From Oceanidesulfovibrio marinus (GTDB lineage: Bacteria > Desulfobacterota > Desulfovibrionia > Desulfovibrionales > Desulfovibrionaceae): a DNA stretch of 64,000 nucleotides. The stretch lies in assembly GCF_013085545.1 (NCBI RefSeq), contig NZ_CP039543.1:2294001-2358000 (forward strand), given 5' to 3'. Under the pieces are notes generated by a model. That model had not been told where the DNA came from. It did no database searches and saw only the letters and a program-made list of their open reading frames with translations. Every line of letters starts with the position of its first letter. Position 1 is the stretch's first letter. Position numbers and translations under genes: made by a program. Shown in pieces: positions 43,645 to 52,443 of this stretch.

Positions 43645-45348
43645 TTATTGCAAAAAGAGCTTTTTCCTGTCCGGATTGTAACCCCAGCCTACATTCCTGA
43701 GCTCGCGGTTGAACTCAAACCCGGCGGCGCTCTCAAAGTTGTCCGGCTTGAGCAGGTAGAACTGCAGCTTGTCGCCGCCGTGGTAGTCCGGCTCGAAGAG
43801 CTTCAGATTCTCGTACGTCTTGCCGGCCACGGCCTTTCTGCCCACAAAATGGCCGTCGCGGACCTTGGGGAAGCTGATTGAGCCGTCCTGGTTCCACTCG
43901 AAGACGCCCTTGCCGTACAGCCAGGGGTAGTACGCCTCGCGGGTGTTTTCCACGCGAATCTCCACCGGATCGCGGTCACCGGCGCAGCGGTAGGCCATGT
44001 AGTACTTGATGCCCATGACCTCCGGCGTGCCGTCGCCGTCGATATCGTAGACGTCGAAGTACGCGGGGTTGTTCCGGAAGGTCGGCAGCCCTTCGGCCTT
44101 GCTGGCCACGGAGGGCAGGATGTTGCGGAACTCGCCCATGAGGTCCGACGGCAGCCTCGTGCAGCCGTGGGAGACCGGGCCGCGGCTGCAGACCCAGAAC
44201 TGCCCGGCCTGCTTGCCTTCGCGCTCCGTCTTCACGTTCTTCCACTCCGGCGGGATGAAGCTCTTGCCCACGGGAACGCGCACGCCGTCGTTGTGGAAGG
44301 CGTTGTAGTAGTAGCTGCCCGCGTGCTGGTACGGCAGCATGGTGATGAAGCCGTAGCCCGGGTTTTTGGAAAGGTAGTCCACCATGCCGAGCTGGCTTTT
44401 GCTCTGGTTTTTGCCGTAGTCGCGGGGAACGAGCGGCCAGACCCCGGTGACCGGGTAGTTGGGGATGCGGTTGCCGTCCACGGTGGTGTAGCTGTCGTGG
44501 GTGCCGGCCGGATAGATGGTGGTGTACTCCCAGACGTCGATGCGGCCGTCCTGCACCGGGTATAGCTTGCCTGCCGCGGCAGTGAGCAACGGCATCACGC
44601 CGTCGGCGTTCTGCGCGGACAATGCGGACGAGAGCGCCTGCTCCAGCTCGGGCGTCATCTCCGTGTGCCACAGCCTGGTGGGGATGATGTCGTTGACCAG
44701 GGCAAGCTTGTCGCCCATATCAGCCGGCTGCGCGCCCTTGTGCCGCTCCAGCCAGCCGGAGCACAGCCCGGCGGCGTTGAGCTCGATATGCCACACTTGG
44801 TCCGGGTTCAGCGTGCTCATCAGCTCCAGGCTCTTGCGGCGGTACTCGGCCGGGTCCATGGACTGCTTCGAGCTTGCCAGCTCCCGTGCGCCGTTGTCGG
44901 CCAGCTTCTTCTGGAACCGCTCCCAGCTCTTGTTCATATAGAGCTGGATGATGTCCTTCTGCACAAGCTCGGCAATCATGTCCTCGCGGGTGATCAGGTC
45001 CTGCGGGTAGTTGTCGATGAGCTCATCGTCCATGACCACGGTGATGCGCACCTGATTGCCCCGGCCCAGGTGGACGTGCACGTTGTCCGCCCGCTGGGTG
45101 CGCGGCGCATAGCCCGTATAGAAGGACGGCGCGTACCAGACGAACCAGATGCCGGGCTTGCCGATGGGCTGCCAGACGCCATCGGCCCAGGCCTGCGCGG
45201 CCAGTCCGAGAAGCGCCGTGACAAGCGCGAGGGTTACGGCGGCCTGCCTGAGTAGTGCTAGGGATTTGACGCCATGACGACCGAGGCGTCTCTTTCGTTC
45301 TGGTTTGCCGGAATAAAATAGCATCTGCGAGACCATTCTTACTGCCAT
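43645..45348 (-). CDS. Exported YkuD-fold (L,D-transpeptidase-like) protein, paralogue 1
   Basis: A 567-residue protein with a long Sec-type signal (hydrophobic core about residues 38-52, likely cut after AQAWA at 55). The nucleophile motif SRGPVSHGCTRLP puts SHGC at residues 393-396, and YQHAGSYYYNAFHNDG at about 340-355 holds the companion histidines. An EF-hand-like loop DIDGDGTPEV is at 435-444. L,D-transpeptidases crosslink peptidoglycan or attach proteins to it, but the large N-terminal domain (residues 56-330) shared only with the neighbour paralogue is uncharacterised. The ATG overlaps the stop codon of the dikinase-like gene by 10 bases and has an AAGGAG site, so the two are coupled. 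Confidence 0.84.
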   Translation of the reverse strand: MAVRMVSQMLFYSGKPERKRRLGRHGVKSLALLRQAAVTLALVTALLGLAAQAWADGVWQPIGKPGIWFVWYAPSFYTGYAPRTQRADNVHVHLGRGNQVRITVVMDDELIDNYPQDLITREDMIAELVQKDIIQLYMNKSWERFQKKLADNGARELASSKQSMDPAEYRRKSLELMSTLNPDQVWHIELNAAGLCSGWLERHKGAQPADMGDKLALVNDIIPTRLWHTEMTPELEQALSSALSAQNADGVMPLLTAAAGKLYPVQDGRIDVWEYTTIYPAGTHDSYTTVDGNRIPNYPVTGVWPLVPRDYGKNQSKSQLGMVDYLSKNPGYGFITMLPYQHAGSYYYNAFHNDGVRVPVGKSFIPPEWKNVKTEREGKQAGQFWVCSRGPVSHGCTRLPSDLMGEFRNILPSVASKAEGLPTFRNNPAYFDVYDIDGDGTPEVMGIKYYMAYRCAGDRDPVEIRVENTREAYYPWLYGKGVFEWNQDGSISFPKVRDGHFVGRKAVAGKTYENLKLFEPDYHGGDKLQFYLLKPDNFESAAGFEFNRELRNVGWGYNPDRKKLFLQ

Positions 45349-48300
45349 GAGAGAGTCTCCTTAAGAGAAAACGGCGTGTTCTCCCGTTTGGTGAGGTCGT
45401 CGTCCAGGGCGGCCAGGGCGGGCAGGTTCCTGATGTCGGAGTTGCCCACGAACGGACGCGCCTGAAACAAGGACAGCTTGCCGTCCACGAATCCGAACTC
45501 GATATCCCAGGGGAGCCGGCGGCCGTCGGAGGACGTGGCCGGCTCAAACTTTTCGTCAATGGTTCTGGCTGCTTTTGTGACCGCGACGAGCTCCTTGCCG
45601 CTCAGCACCCATTCGTTACCCGTGGATGGGGCCATGTACGAACCACCATCCCTGGAGAGCAGCCGCCGGTACGGCGACTTGAACTGGCTGAGAAGCCGCA
45701 CCGCGCCCTCCTCCACCAGCAGGGTCTCTGCCGGGGAGCCGTCCACCGTGCCGCCCACGCCTTCGGCCGTGGCCACGGTCATGGCGTTCCGGTCCCCGGT
45801 GGTCACGTCCGCCGTGACCAGCACGCCGGACTTCTGCGAGGGCACGGCCTCCATCAGCACCAGGGAGGGGTAGACCAGCTCCGGGTTGCTGATGACCGAC
45901 TGCCGCCAGGAAAAAGAGCGGAAGGTGAAAGGCGAGGCCCAGACCTTCTTGATGCCCTCCAGCACGCCGTCAAAGGTGCGGATGTTGAAGAGCGTGAGGT
46001 TGAGGCCCGCGCCGTTGAAGTTGGGCAGGTCCTCCACGTTGGTGTCCGAGCGCACGAAGATGCCGGTGGGCGAGTTGCCGCTGGCGTCGATGAGCCCTGC
46101 CTTTTCCAGGGATTTGCGCAGCTCCCGCACGAAGCCGGGGTCCAGGCGGATGGACTCTATGGAGTGACGGATCACGTCGAGCCGCGGCTTGATCCAGTTG
46201 GCGAGATCTTCCTGCGAGAGGCTGGGATCGGTCAGCATCTCGCCGAAGTACGTATCGTAGACACCGCGCACGTAAATCTTCAGCGGCATGTTTTTAGGGA
46301 CCCGCACGCCGGCGTCCGGCGGCGCAGTGACCTCGGCCTTGCCAAAGTTCTCGGCATACACCCCGAACGGCAGCACCACGGCGCGGGCTACATTATCCGG
46401 AAAAAAATGGCGCAGTTCCCCGAGAAACGCGGCCTTGGGACCGCAGAACACGCCGGAGTCCTTGCGCCGCACCTCGCTCAGGGGCAAGGGCTCGTCCACG
46501 GACAGGTCCAGCCGGTTCGCGTCGATGCTCAGCACGGATGTCCGGCGGCCGCTCCCGTCCTCCCCCCGGCGCTTTTCGTTGCGGCGGTACTCCTCCAGGA
46601 TGGTCCGGTCCTCGCTGTCCATCTGCGCTTCCAGCTTGAGCACCACCCGGCCTTTGGGCGAGATGGCGTAAAACATGGTGGAGCCGTCCAGCCCGTGGAG
46701 CCGGTTCCAGGCCTCGCCACGGAACACGGCGTTGGGAACGCCCAGCGCCCTGGCCAGAAGCTGCACGTGGGACACGGCGTTGCCCTCGTCGCGGGTGATG
46801 ATGCCGGCCACCGGGTCCAGCTTCTCGCTGGTGGACTCCAGCGCCAGGATAGTGTCGCGCGAGTAAGCCCGCCCTTCCTTGAAGAACTCGAATGTCCCGT
46901 ACGCCAGGCCCGGGTTCAGGGGCCGCACCCCGCCGCTCATGCGCTGGCCCAGAATCATGTGGCTCATGCCCATGGCCTCCTGCACGTCGCCGGTCAGTGC
47001 GTTGGTCAGCCGGGCGTAGACAAAGAGGGGCGAGGAGCGGATGACGTCGTCCGGAAAGCGCGCAACCTCCGGGAACACGGCGACCCACGCGCCCAGCACA
47101 TCGCCGAACTCGCCGCGGATGGTCGACTGCGCCCACTCCACGAGCCGCCCTGCGCGGTCCAGCCCGCGGGAGAAATCACCGACTGTCAGCGACTCCCGCG
47201 CCAACAGCTCGCCGAAGATGCGCTGGGCCTCAGCATGCTCCCGCGAAGAGATGAGCCCGGCGCCATAGCCGCCGTCGGCCAAGGCCTCCATGAGCTCCAG
47301 AGTCTCGCGCACGGTGTGCCGGGATTTACCCGTGGATTTTTCCTGGGTCATAGCCAGGGCCTCGGCCGTGAGCACGCCGTTGGCGGCCACCGCCAGGTTC
47401 ACCAGGCGCACGGCCTGCTCCGGCGCGATGTTGCCCGGAGCCACCGCGCTGCGGCAGGCGGCCACGAGCTTGCCCAGCGCTCCGGCCCTGGAGATGCCGG
47501 CCGGCGCGGCCAGGGCCTGCTTGAGCAGGGTCTGCACCATGGGCGAGGCGACGCCCTGGCCGTACCGGGCCAGGGAACCCACATCCACGGAGGTGAGCCT
47601 GCGCAGGGCGTCCTTCAGCTGCTCGAAGCGCTGCTGCTGGCCTGCCTGGGGATGGCTGCGCTGAAAGTCCTCGATTACGGGCACCAGGCCCGGCGACATC
47701 TGATTGTGGATGAGGTCGCGCAGGGGCTTGAAGTCCTCGTAGCTGTTGCGGATGGCCGAGGAGATGTTGCGCACCTGGTGGATGGCGCTCTCGTCGCCGC
47801 CCAGGAAGAACCGCCGTTGCAGCTCGTACTGCACCAGGTAGTTGGTGAAGTCCTTCCAGCCCGGCATGGCGTAGTATCTGGCGAAGAACTGCGGGGCGTA
47901 GCGCGCCTCGAACTCCGCGCCGGAGATGCCCCCCGTGGACTTGAACACGGTGAGCGGCTTGTCCGGGTTGGTGTTCATGTAGTAGCGCTCGAGAATGAAC
48001 CCCTTGGCGATCTTGTCGTGGTCCTGCTGCGCGTCCCAGGTGTAGACCTCGTTGGCAAAGATGTTGGCCACCCACAGGCCGTACTTCTCGCCCATCTCCT
48101 GGGCCAGGTCGGTGCGGTAGGCCGAGCAGAAGAGCTCGCCCGCGCCGTAGACCAACGCGCAGGGATCGGCGCGCACGTTGAGATCCTTGTCCGCCACCGG
48201 AGCGCGCTCGCCGTTGGTGCAGGTACAGTAGTTGATGGTGTACGGTCCCTTGAAGGTGGACCGAACCTGGGCCCAGTGCTTCTTGAGCGATGCGAGCTGC

Positions 48301-48431
48301 CCGGTGTCCAGCCCGCCGTCTTCTGCGGCAAGGGATGACGCCGGTGCAAGGGTGAGGCCGGCGGCCAGGGCAACGAGCATCGCCAGGGATATGAGTGTGC
48401 GGAACGGCGTGGACCGCCAGGAATCCGGCAT
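45339..48431 (-). CDS. Exported glucan-water-dikinase-like protein (phosphohistidine plus ATP-grasp domains)
   Basis: A 1030-residue protein with a Sec signal (core about residues 11-32, likely cut at SSLAA, residue 36). Residues 40-500 are an unknown helical region with a Cys-rich start (NYCTCTNGE). At about residues 540-570, GIITRDEGNAVSHVQLLARA gives a phosphohistidine swivel motif (SHV, His about 555). The ATP-grasp domain follows: CGPKAAFLGEL (663-673), VVLPFGVYAENF, VRSDTNVEDLPNFNGAGL (793-810), SGVLVTADVTTGD and DIEF...LFQARP (about 976-993). That order and the motifs match plant glucan water dikinase rather than PEP synthase. ATP use outside the cytoplasm is unexpected. The ATG at 48431 has GAGGTG 9 bases upstream; in-frame ATGs at 48455 and 48467 have none. 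Confidence 0.85.
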   Translation of the reverse strand: MPDSWRSTPFRTLISLAMLVALAAGLTLAPASSLAAEDGGLDTGQLASLKKHWAQVRSTFKGPYTINYCTCTNGERAPVADKDLNVRADPCALVYGAGELFCSAYRTDLAQEMGEKYGLWVANIFANEVYTWDAQQDHDKIAKGFILERYYMNTNPDKPLTVFKSTGGISGAEFEARYAPQFFARYYAMPGWKDFTNYLVQYELQRRFFLGGDESAIHQVRNISSAIRNSYEDFKPLRDLIHNQMSPGLVPVIEDFQRSHPQAGQQQRFEQLKDALRRLTSVDVGSLARYGQGVASPMVQTLLKQALAAPAGISRAGALGKLVAACRSAVAPGNIAPEQAVRLVNLAVAANGVLTAEALAMTQEKSTGKSRHTVRETLELMEALADGGYGAGLISSREHAEAQRIFGELLARESLTVGDFSRGLDRAGRLVEWAQSTIRGEFGDVLGAWVAVFPEVARFPDDVIRSSPLFVYARLTNALTGDVQEAMGMSHMILGQRMSGGVRPLNPGLAYGTFEFFKEGRAYSRDTILALESTSEKLDPVAGIITRDEGNAVSHVQLLARALGVPNAVFRGEAWNRLHGLDGSTMFYAISPKGRVVLKLEAQMDSEDRTILEEYRRNEKRRGEDGSGRRTSVLSIDANRLDLSVDEPLPLSEVRRKDSGVFCGPKAAFLGELRHFFPDNVARAVVLPFGVYAENFGKAEVTAPPDAGVRVPKNMPLKIYVRGVYDTYFGEMLTDPSLSQEDLANWIKPRLDVIRHSIESIRLDPGFVRELRKSLEKAGLIDASGNSPTGIFVRSDTNVEDLPNFNGAGLNLTLFNIRTFDGVLEGIKKVWASPFTFRSFSWRQSVISNPELVYPSLVLMEAVPSQKSGVLVTADVTTGDRNAMTVATAEGVGGTVDGSPAETLLVEEGAVRLLSQFKSPYRRLLSRDGGSYMAPSTGNEWVLSGKELVAVTKAARTIDEKFEPATSSDGRRLPWDIEFGFVDGKLSLFQARPFVGNSDIRNLPALAALDDDLTKRENTPFSLKETLSWQ

Positions 48432-48729
48432 ATGAATGAGCACCTCGTGTGTCATGTTTTTTGGCATATACCGGTCAACTCGCGTATCAAACCTTGCGTT
48501 GCGGCCGGCAATGGGCACCATTCGGGATTATCTTTTACTATGACACCTCTTACAGAATATGCAAGCCGCGTCGAATATTTCGCATCACGATACAGTGTAT
48601 CCCTGCCCTGACTTCAATTCGCCGTATTTTCCATAATATCCCGGCCCGTGTGGACTTGGGAAACGAAAGCCGATATCTTGAGCAATTGTCGAACCCTTTA
48701 TAGAACCCAGGCACAGGAGAAACCCAGCC
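48432..48729. other. Divergent intergenic region between the dikinase-like gene and pyk
   Basis: A 298-base region that must hold promoters for both divergent transcripts. It is AT-richer than the flanking genes. A weak sigma-70-like pair TTGAGC (48678-48683) and TATAGA (48699-48704) has only a 15-base spacing, so I do not call it as a promoter. No riboswitch or ORF was seen. Confidence 0.5.
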
Positions 48730-50163
48730 ATGCTGCTCGACATGCGTACGAAAATCGTCGCAACCATCGGACCGGCGTCCAATAACAAGGAAACCATCAA
48801 AGCCATGGCCACCCATGGCGTGCGAGTTTTCCGGCTGAACTTCTCCCATGGTGACGCCGCCTCCTTCGCCCCGGTCATCCGCTATATCCGCGAGGTGGAG
48901 CAGGAGATGGACCACCCGCTGACCATCATGGGCGATCTGTGCGGACCCAAGACCCGCATCGGAGCCATCGAAAACTCCCCGCTGACCATCCACCAGGACG
49001 AGCATTCTTTCCTCGGCCTGCCGGGGATGCGCGAAAAGTCCGGCGACGGCGTGTTCATCCCCCTGGACGTGCCCGAGCTGCTGGAGGACCTGGAGCCCGG
49101 CATGCAGGTCACCTTGTCCGACGGCCTGCTGCAGTACGAAGTCACCCGCGTCATTGAGACCAACAAGCTGTATGAGCTGCGCGCCCTGGCCGGCGGACCG
49201 CTCACCTCGCGCAAAGGCATCGCCTTTCCCGGCAAGCGCCACCGCCTGCCCGCGCTCACGGACAAGGATCGCGTCGACCTCAGGGCCGGTGTGGACGCAG
49301 GAGTGGACGCTCTGGCCATCAGCTTCGTGCAGGGGCCAGAGGATATCGAGGACGCCCTGCGCGAGCTCAAGGCCCACGGCAAGACCGTCCCTCTGGTGGC
49401 CAAGCTGGAACGCCGCAACGCCGTGGACACACTGGACGACATCCTGAAGCTGGCCGATGCGGTGATGGTCGCCCGTGGCGACCTGGGCCTGGAGTGCCCC
49501 CTGAGCGAGGTGCCCATCATCCAGAAACGCATCATCCGCGCCGCTCGCCACGCCCAGAAGGCCTCCATTGTGGCCACGCAGATGCTGCTCTCCATGGTCC
49601 GCAACCCCATCCCCACTCGGGCGGAAGCCACGGACGTGGCCAACGCCATACTCGACGGAGCCGACTGCGTGATGCTCTCCGAGGAAACTGCGGCCGGCGA
49701 GCACCCGGTTGCCGCGGTCAAGTTCATCGACGAGGTGGCCAAGCACGCGGAGCAGTACTTCCGGGAGCGGCTCAAGCAGCCCTACTTCCCGGCGGACGCG
49801 TCGTCCTCGGCCAAGTACCTGGCCTACTCCGCGGCGCTCATCGCCCAGAACTCCGGCGCACGGGCCATCGCCTCGCACTCGCAGCTGGGCTCCACGGCGC
49901 GGCTCATCTCCAGCCGCCGGCCGGCGCACATGGTCTACGCCGTCACGCCGGAGCAGCAGGTGGCGCGGTACCTCAACTACTTCTGGGGCATCCGGCCCGT
50001 GTACTTCCCGGGCAACGGCCGCGACCACGTGGACCGCGTGGAGGAGTTCATCCAGTCGTGCGACGAGTTCCGCCCCGGCGACCGCGTCGTCATTACCTCG
50101 GGCCAGCCCACGCCGGGCCAGAAGTCCACATCAACCAACGAAATAAAGATTTACACGAAGTAA
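48730..50163 (+). CDS. pyk: Pyruvate kinase
   Basis: A 477-residue glycolytic enzyme of normal family length. The start MRTKIVATIGPAS, the active-site region RLNFSHG, the metal/phosphate region VMVARGDLGLE with IIRAARHAQKASIVATQMLLSM, and the SEETAAGEHP signature are all present. The C-terminal domain, which binds allosteric effectors, is complete. It converts PEP and ADP to pyruvate and ATP. An AGGAG lies 10 bases before the ATG at 48730; ATG at 48742 is an alternative. A polyferredoxin gene starts 13 bases after its stop codon, so pyk likely leads the pyk-ferredoxin-aor transcript. Confidence 0.97.
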   Translation: MLLDMRTKIVATIGPASNNKETIKAMATHGVRVFRLNFSHGDAASFAPVIRYIREVEQEMDHPLTIMGDLCGPKTRIGAIENSPLTIHQDEHSFLGLPGMREKSGDGVFIPLDVPELLEDLEPGMQVTLSDGLLQYEVTRVIETNKLYELRALAGGPLTSRKGIAFPGKRHRLPALTDKDRVDLRAGVDAGVDALAISFVQGPEDIEDALRELKAHGKTVPLVAKLERRNAVDTLDDILKLADAVMVARGDLGLECPLSEVPIIQKRIIRAARHAQKASIVATQMLLSMVRNPIPTRAEATDVANAILDGADCVMLSEETAAGEHPVAAVKFIDEVAKHAEQYFRERLKQPYFPADASSSAKYLAYSAALIAQNSGARAIASHSQLGSTARLISSRRPAHMVYAVTPEQQVARYLNYFWGIRPVYFPGNGRDHVDRVEEFIQSCDEFRPGDRVVITSGQPTPGQKSTSTNEIKIYTK

Positions 50164-50175
50164 GGACGTACCCCC

Positions 50176-50631
50176 ATGAAAGTACTGCTCGCCAACCGCA
50201 TGGAGCGATGCATAGGATGCCATTCCTGCTCGCTGGCCTGCGCGCGGCAAGTTCACAAGCGGTTCTCCTGGTCCATGGCCGGAATCCGCATCCATTCGTC
50301 CGGCGGCATGACCACCGGATTCGAGGCCAAGCTCTGCGTGGCCTGCAACCCGGCCCCATGCGCCCTGGCCTGCCCCACCGACGCCCTGACCCAGCGCAAC
50401 GGCGGCGGCGTGAAGGTCAAGCACTCCCTGTGCATCAGGTGCGGGGCCTGCGCCGAGGCCTGCCCGGTGGAGGCCATCTACCTGGGCGAGGGTCTGCCGT
50501 ATCTGTGCATTCATTGCGGCCGCTGCGTGCCGTTTTGCCCGCAGGGCTGCCTGGAGCTCGCTGACGAACCGGAACGGGAAGCCGCCCTGGCGCCAGAGAG
50601 CTACACCATGGGCCACATGGAGGAGAAGTAG
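50176..50631 (+). CDS. Polyferredoxin with four cysteine clusters
   Basis: A 151-residue electron carrier resembling the HycB/NarH-like subunits that partner molybdo/tungsto-enzymes. Four Cys groups are visible: CIGCHSCSLAC (about residues 12-22), CVACNPAPCALACP, CIRCGACAEACP and CIHCGRCVPFCP, enough for up to four [4Fe-4S] clusters. There is no signal peptide, so it is cytoplasmic. It lies 13 bases after pyk and ends 3 bases before the aldehyde ferredoxin oxidoreductase gene. It is most likely the electron acceptor for that enzyme. Confidence 0.93.
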   Translation: MKVLLANRMERCIGCHSCSLACARQVHKRFSWSMAGIRIHSSGGMTTGFEAKLCVACNPAPCALACPTDALTQRNGGGVKVKHSLCIRCGACAEACPVEAIYLGEGLPYLCIHCGRCVPFCPQGCLELADEPEREAALAPESYTMGHMEEK

Positions 50632-50633
50632 CC

Positions 50634-52385
50634 ATGTGGACCAAAGAGCATTTCCGCGTCCTGCATGTGGACCTCACGGCGCGCAAGTCAAAGGTTCTGG
50701 AGTTCGGCAGCCCGGTGGACGTGCTGGGCGGCTCCGGCCTGGCCGCCGCCTTGTACGAGGAGTACGGCCTGCCGACCGAGCCGGCGCACCATCCAGACCA
50801 GCCCCTGATCTTCGCCATCGGCCCGCTCACCGGCAGCTTTCCGCTGATGAGCAAGGTGGTCTGCGCCTTCAAGTCGCCCTATCACGAGCAATACGCCGAA
50901 AGCCACGCCGGCGGCCGCATGGCCCTTGCCCTGCGTTTTGCCGGCTACCACGCGCTGATGATCACCGGCCGAGCGTCCACCCTCTCTGTGCTGCACGTAG
51001 GCTCACGCGCCATGAACATCGTGGACGTGCACTACCTGCGCGGCAAGGACGTCTTCTCCACAGGCAAGCTGCTGCGCACGCTGACCCGCAGCTCCGACTC
51101 CCGCGGCCACCGCTCCATCATCCGCATCGGCCCGGCCGGCGAGAAGCTCTCCAGCTATGCCTGCATCAACGTGGATACATACCGCCACTTTGGCCGGCTG
51201 GGCGCCGGCGCCGTGATGGGCAACAAGAACCTCAAGGCCGTTGCCGTAGAGGGTGACGCGGACTTCGATCTGCCCGCCGGCACGAACTACGCCAAGCTGT
51301 ACAAAGACTTCTTCCAACAGGTCACGGCCACGGACATGATGCGCAAGTACCACGACCTGGGTACGCCGCAGAACATCATTCCGCTCAACGAGCTGAAGTC
51401 CCTGCCGTGGCGCAACCTGCAGGCCACCAGCGACAAGGCCGTGGACAAGATATCCGGCGAAACCTTTGCCGAGGAACTGCTGCTGCGCCAGACCGCGTGC
51501 TCCGGCTGCCCGGTGGGTTGCATCCACATCGGCCTGCTGCGCCAGCAGTTCGCCAAGGACCACGAGTTCCTCTACCGCCAGGTGAGCTACGACTACGAAC
51601 CCATCTTCGCCATGGGCTCCATGCTGGGGCTGGATACGGCTTCCAACGTGCTGGTGCTGCTAGAAGAGACGGAGAAAGTGGGCCTGGACGTGATGAGCGC
51701 CGGCGTTGCCCTGGCCTGGGCCACGGAAGCGCTGGAAAAGGGCGTTATCTCCCAGGAGGAGACTCTGGTGCCGCTCAAGTTCGGCGACGTCATGGGCTAT
51801 GCCCAGGCCATCCGCCATCTGGGGTTCGCCGACAACGAGTTCTACAAGACTCTGGCCCAGGGCTCGCTGGTCGCCGCGGCCAAATACGGCGGCGAGGACT
51901 TCGCCTGCGTGCTCGGCCAGGAGATGGCCGGCTACGCCACCGGCGAGGTCTACTTCGTGTCCCAGGCCACGTCCTTCCGCCACTCGCACCTGGACACCGG
52001 CGCGTACTCCTACGACCAGAAGCGCAAGGACCAGAACGCCGAGGCCGCAATCGACTTCCTGGTGGAGGACGAGCGGGGCCGCCTGGAGCTGTGCTCCATG
52101 GTCTCGTGCCTCTTCGCCCGGTCCGTATACAAGCAGGAGGCGCTGCAGGAGGCGCTTGCTTCTCTGGAGCTTACCGAGATGGCCGACAACCTGGCCCAGG
52201 CATCGACCAACGTGCAGCAGAAACGCTGGAAGCTGAAGATCGCCACCGGGTTCGACCCGGACAAGGTGAAGATACCCAAACGATTTACCGAGGTGGAAAC
52301 CTGGCGCGGCAAGATCGACATGGACTTCATGCGCGATGTGCAGCAACGCTACGCCACTGCCGTGAAAAAGCTCGCGGCTTCGTGA
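50634..52385 (+). CDS. aor: Aldehyde:ferredoxin oxidoreductase (tungsten, AOR family)
   Basis: A 583-residue enzyme of the AOR family, close to typical length. The N-terminal domain has the pterin-binding pattern HAGGRMALALRFAGYHALMITGRA, then RIGPAGEKLS and GRLGAGAVMGNKNLKAV. CSGCPVGC at about residues 285-292 provides three Cys ligands of the [4Fe-4S] cluster, and CSMVSCLF a later Cys. It oxidises aldehydes to acids, passing electrons to ferredoxin, here probably the polyferredoxin encoded 3 bases upstream. The exact aldehyde is unknown. Confidence 0.95.
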   Translation: MWTKEHFRVLHVDLTARKSKVLEFGSPVDVLGGSGLAAALYEEYGLPTEPAHHPDQPLIFAIGPLTGSFPLMSKVVCAFKSPYHEQYAESHAGGRMALALRFAGYHALMITGRASTLSVLHVGSRAMNIVDVHYLRGKDVFSTGKLLRTLTRSSDSRGHRSIIRIGPAGEKLSSYACINVDTYRHFGRLGAGAVMGNKNLKAVAVEGDADFDLPAGTNYAKLYKDFFQQVTATDMMRKYHDLGTPQNIIPLNELKSLPWRNLQATSDKAVDKISGETFAEELLLRQTACSGCPVGCIHIGLLRQQFAKDHEFLYRQVSYDYEPIFAMGSMLGLDTASNVLVLLEETEKVGLDVMSAGVALAWATEALEKGVISQEETLVPLKFGDVMGYAQAIRHLGFADNEFYKTLAQGSLVAAAKYGGEDFACVLGQEMAGYATGEVYFVSQATSFRHSHLDTGAYSYDQKRKDQNAEAAIDFLVEDERGRLELCSMVSCLFARSVYKQEALQEALASLELTEMADNLAQASTNVQQKRWKLKIATGFDPDKVKIPKRFTEVETWRGKIDMDFMRDVQQRYATAVKKLAAS

Positions 52386-52443
52386 CCCTGAGCCGAAATC
52401 CGCCCGCCGGTCCGCGCCGGCCGGCGGCCACCACGAGACGCCC

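Noticed and set aside
48678-48704. Sigma-70-like promoter (TTGAGC / TATAGA) before pyk
   Set aside because: Spacing is 15 bases and the -35 match is weak, so I left it uncalled.
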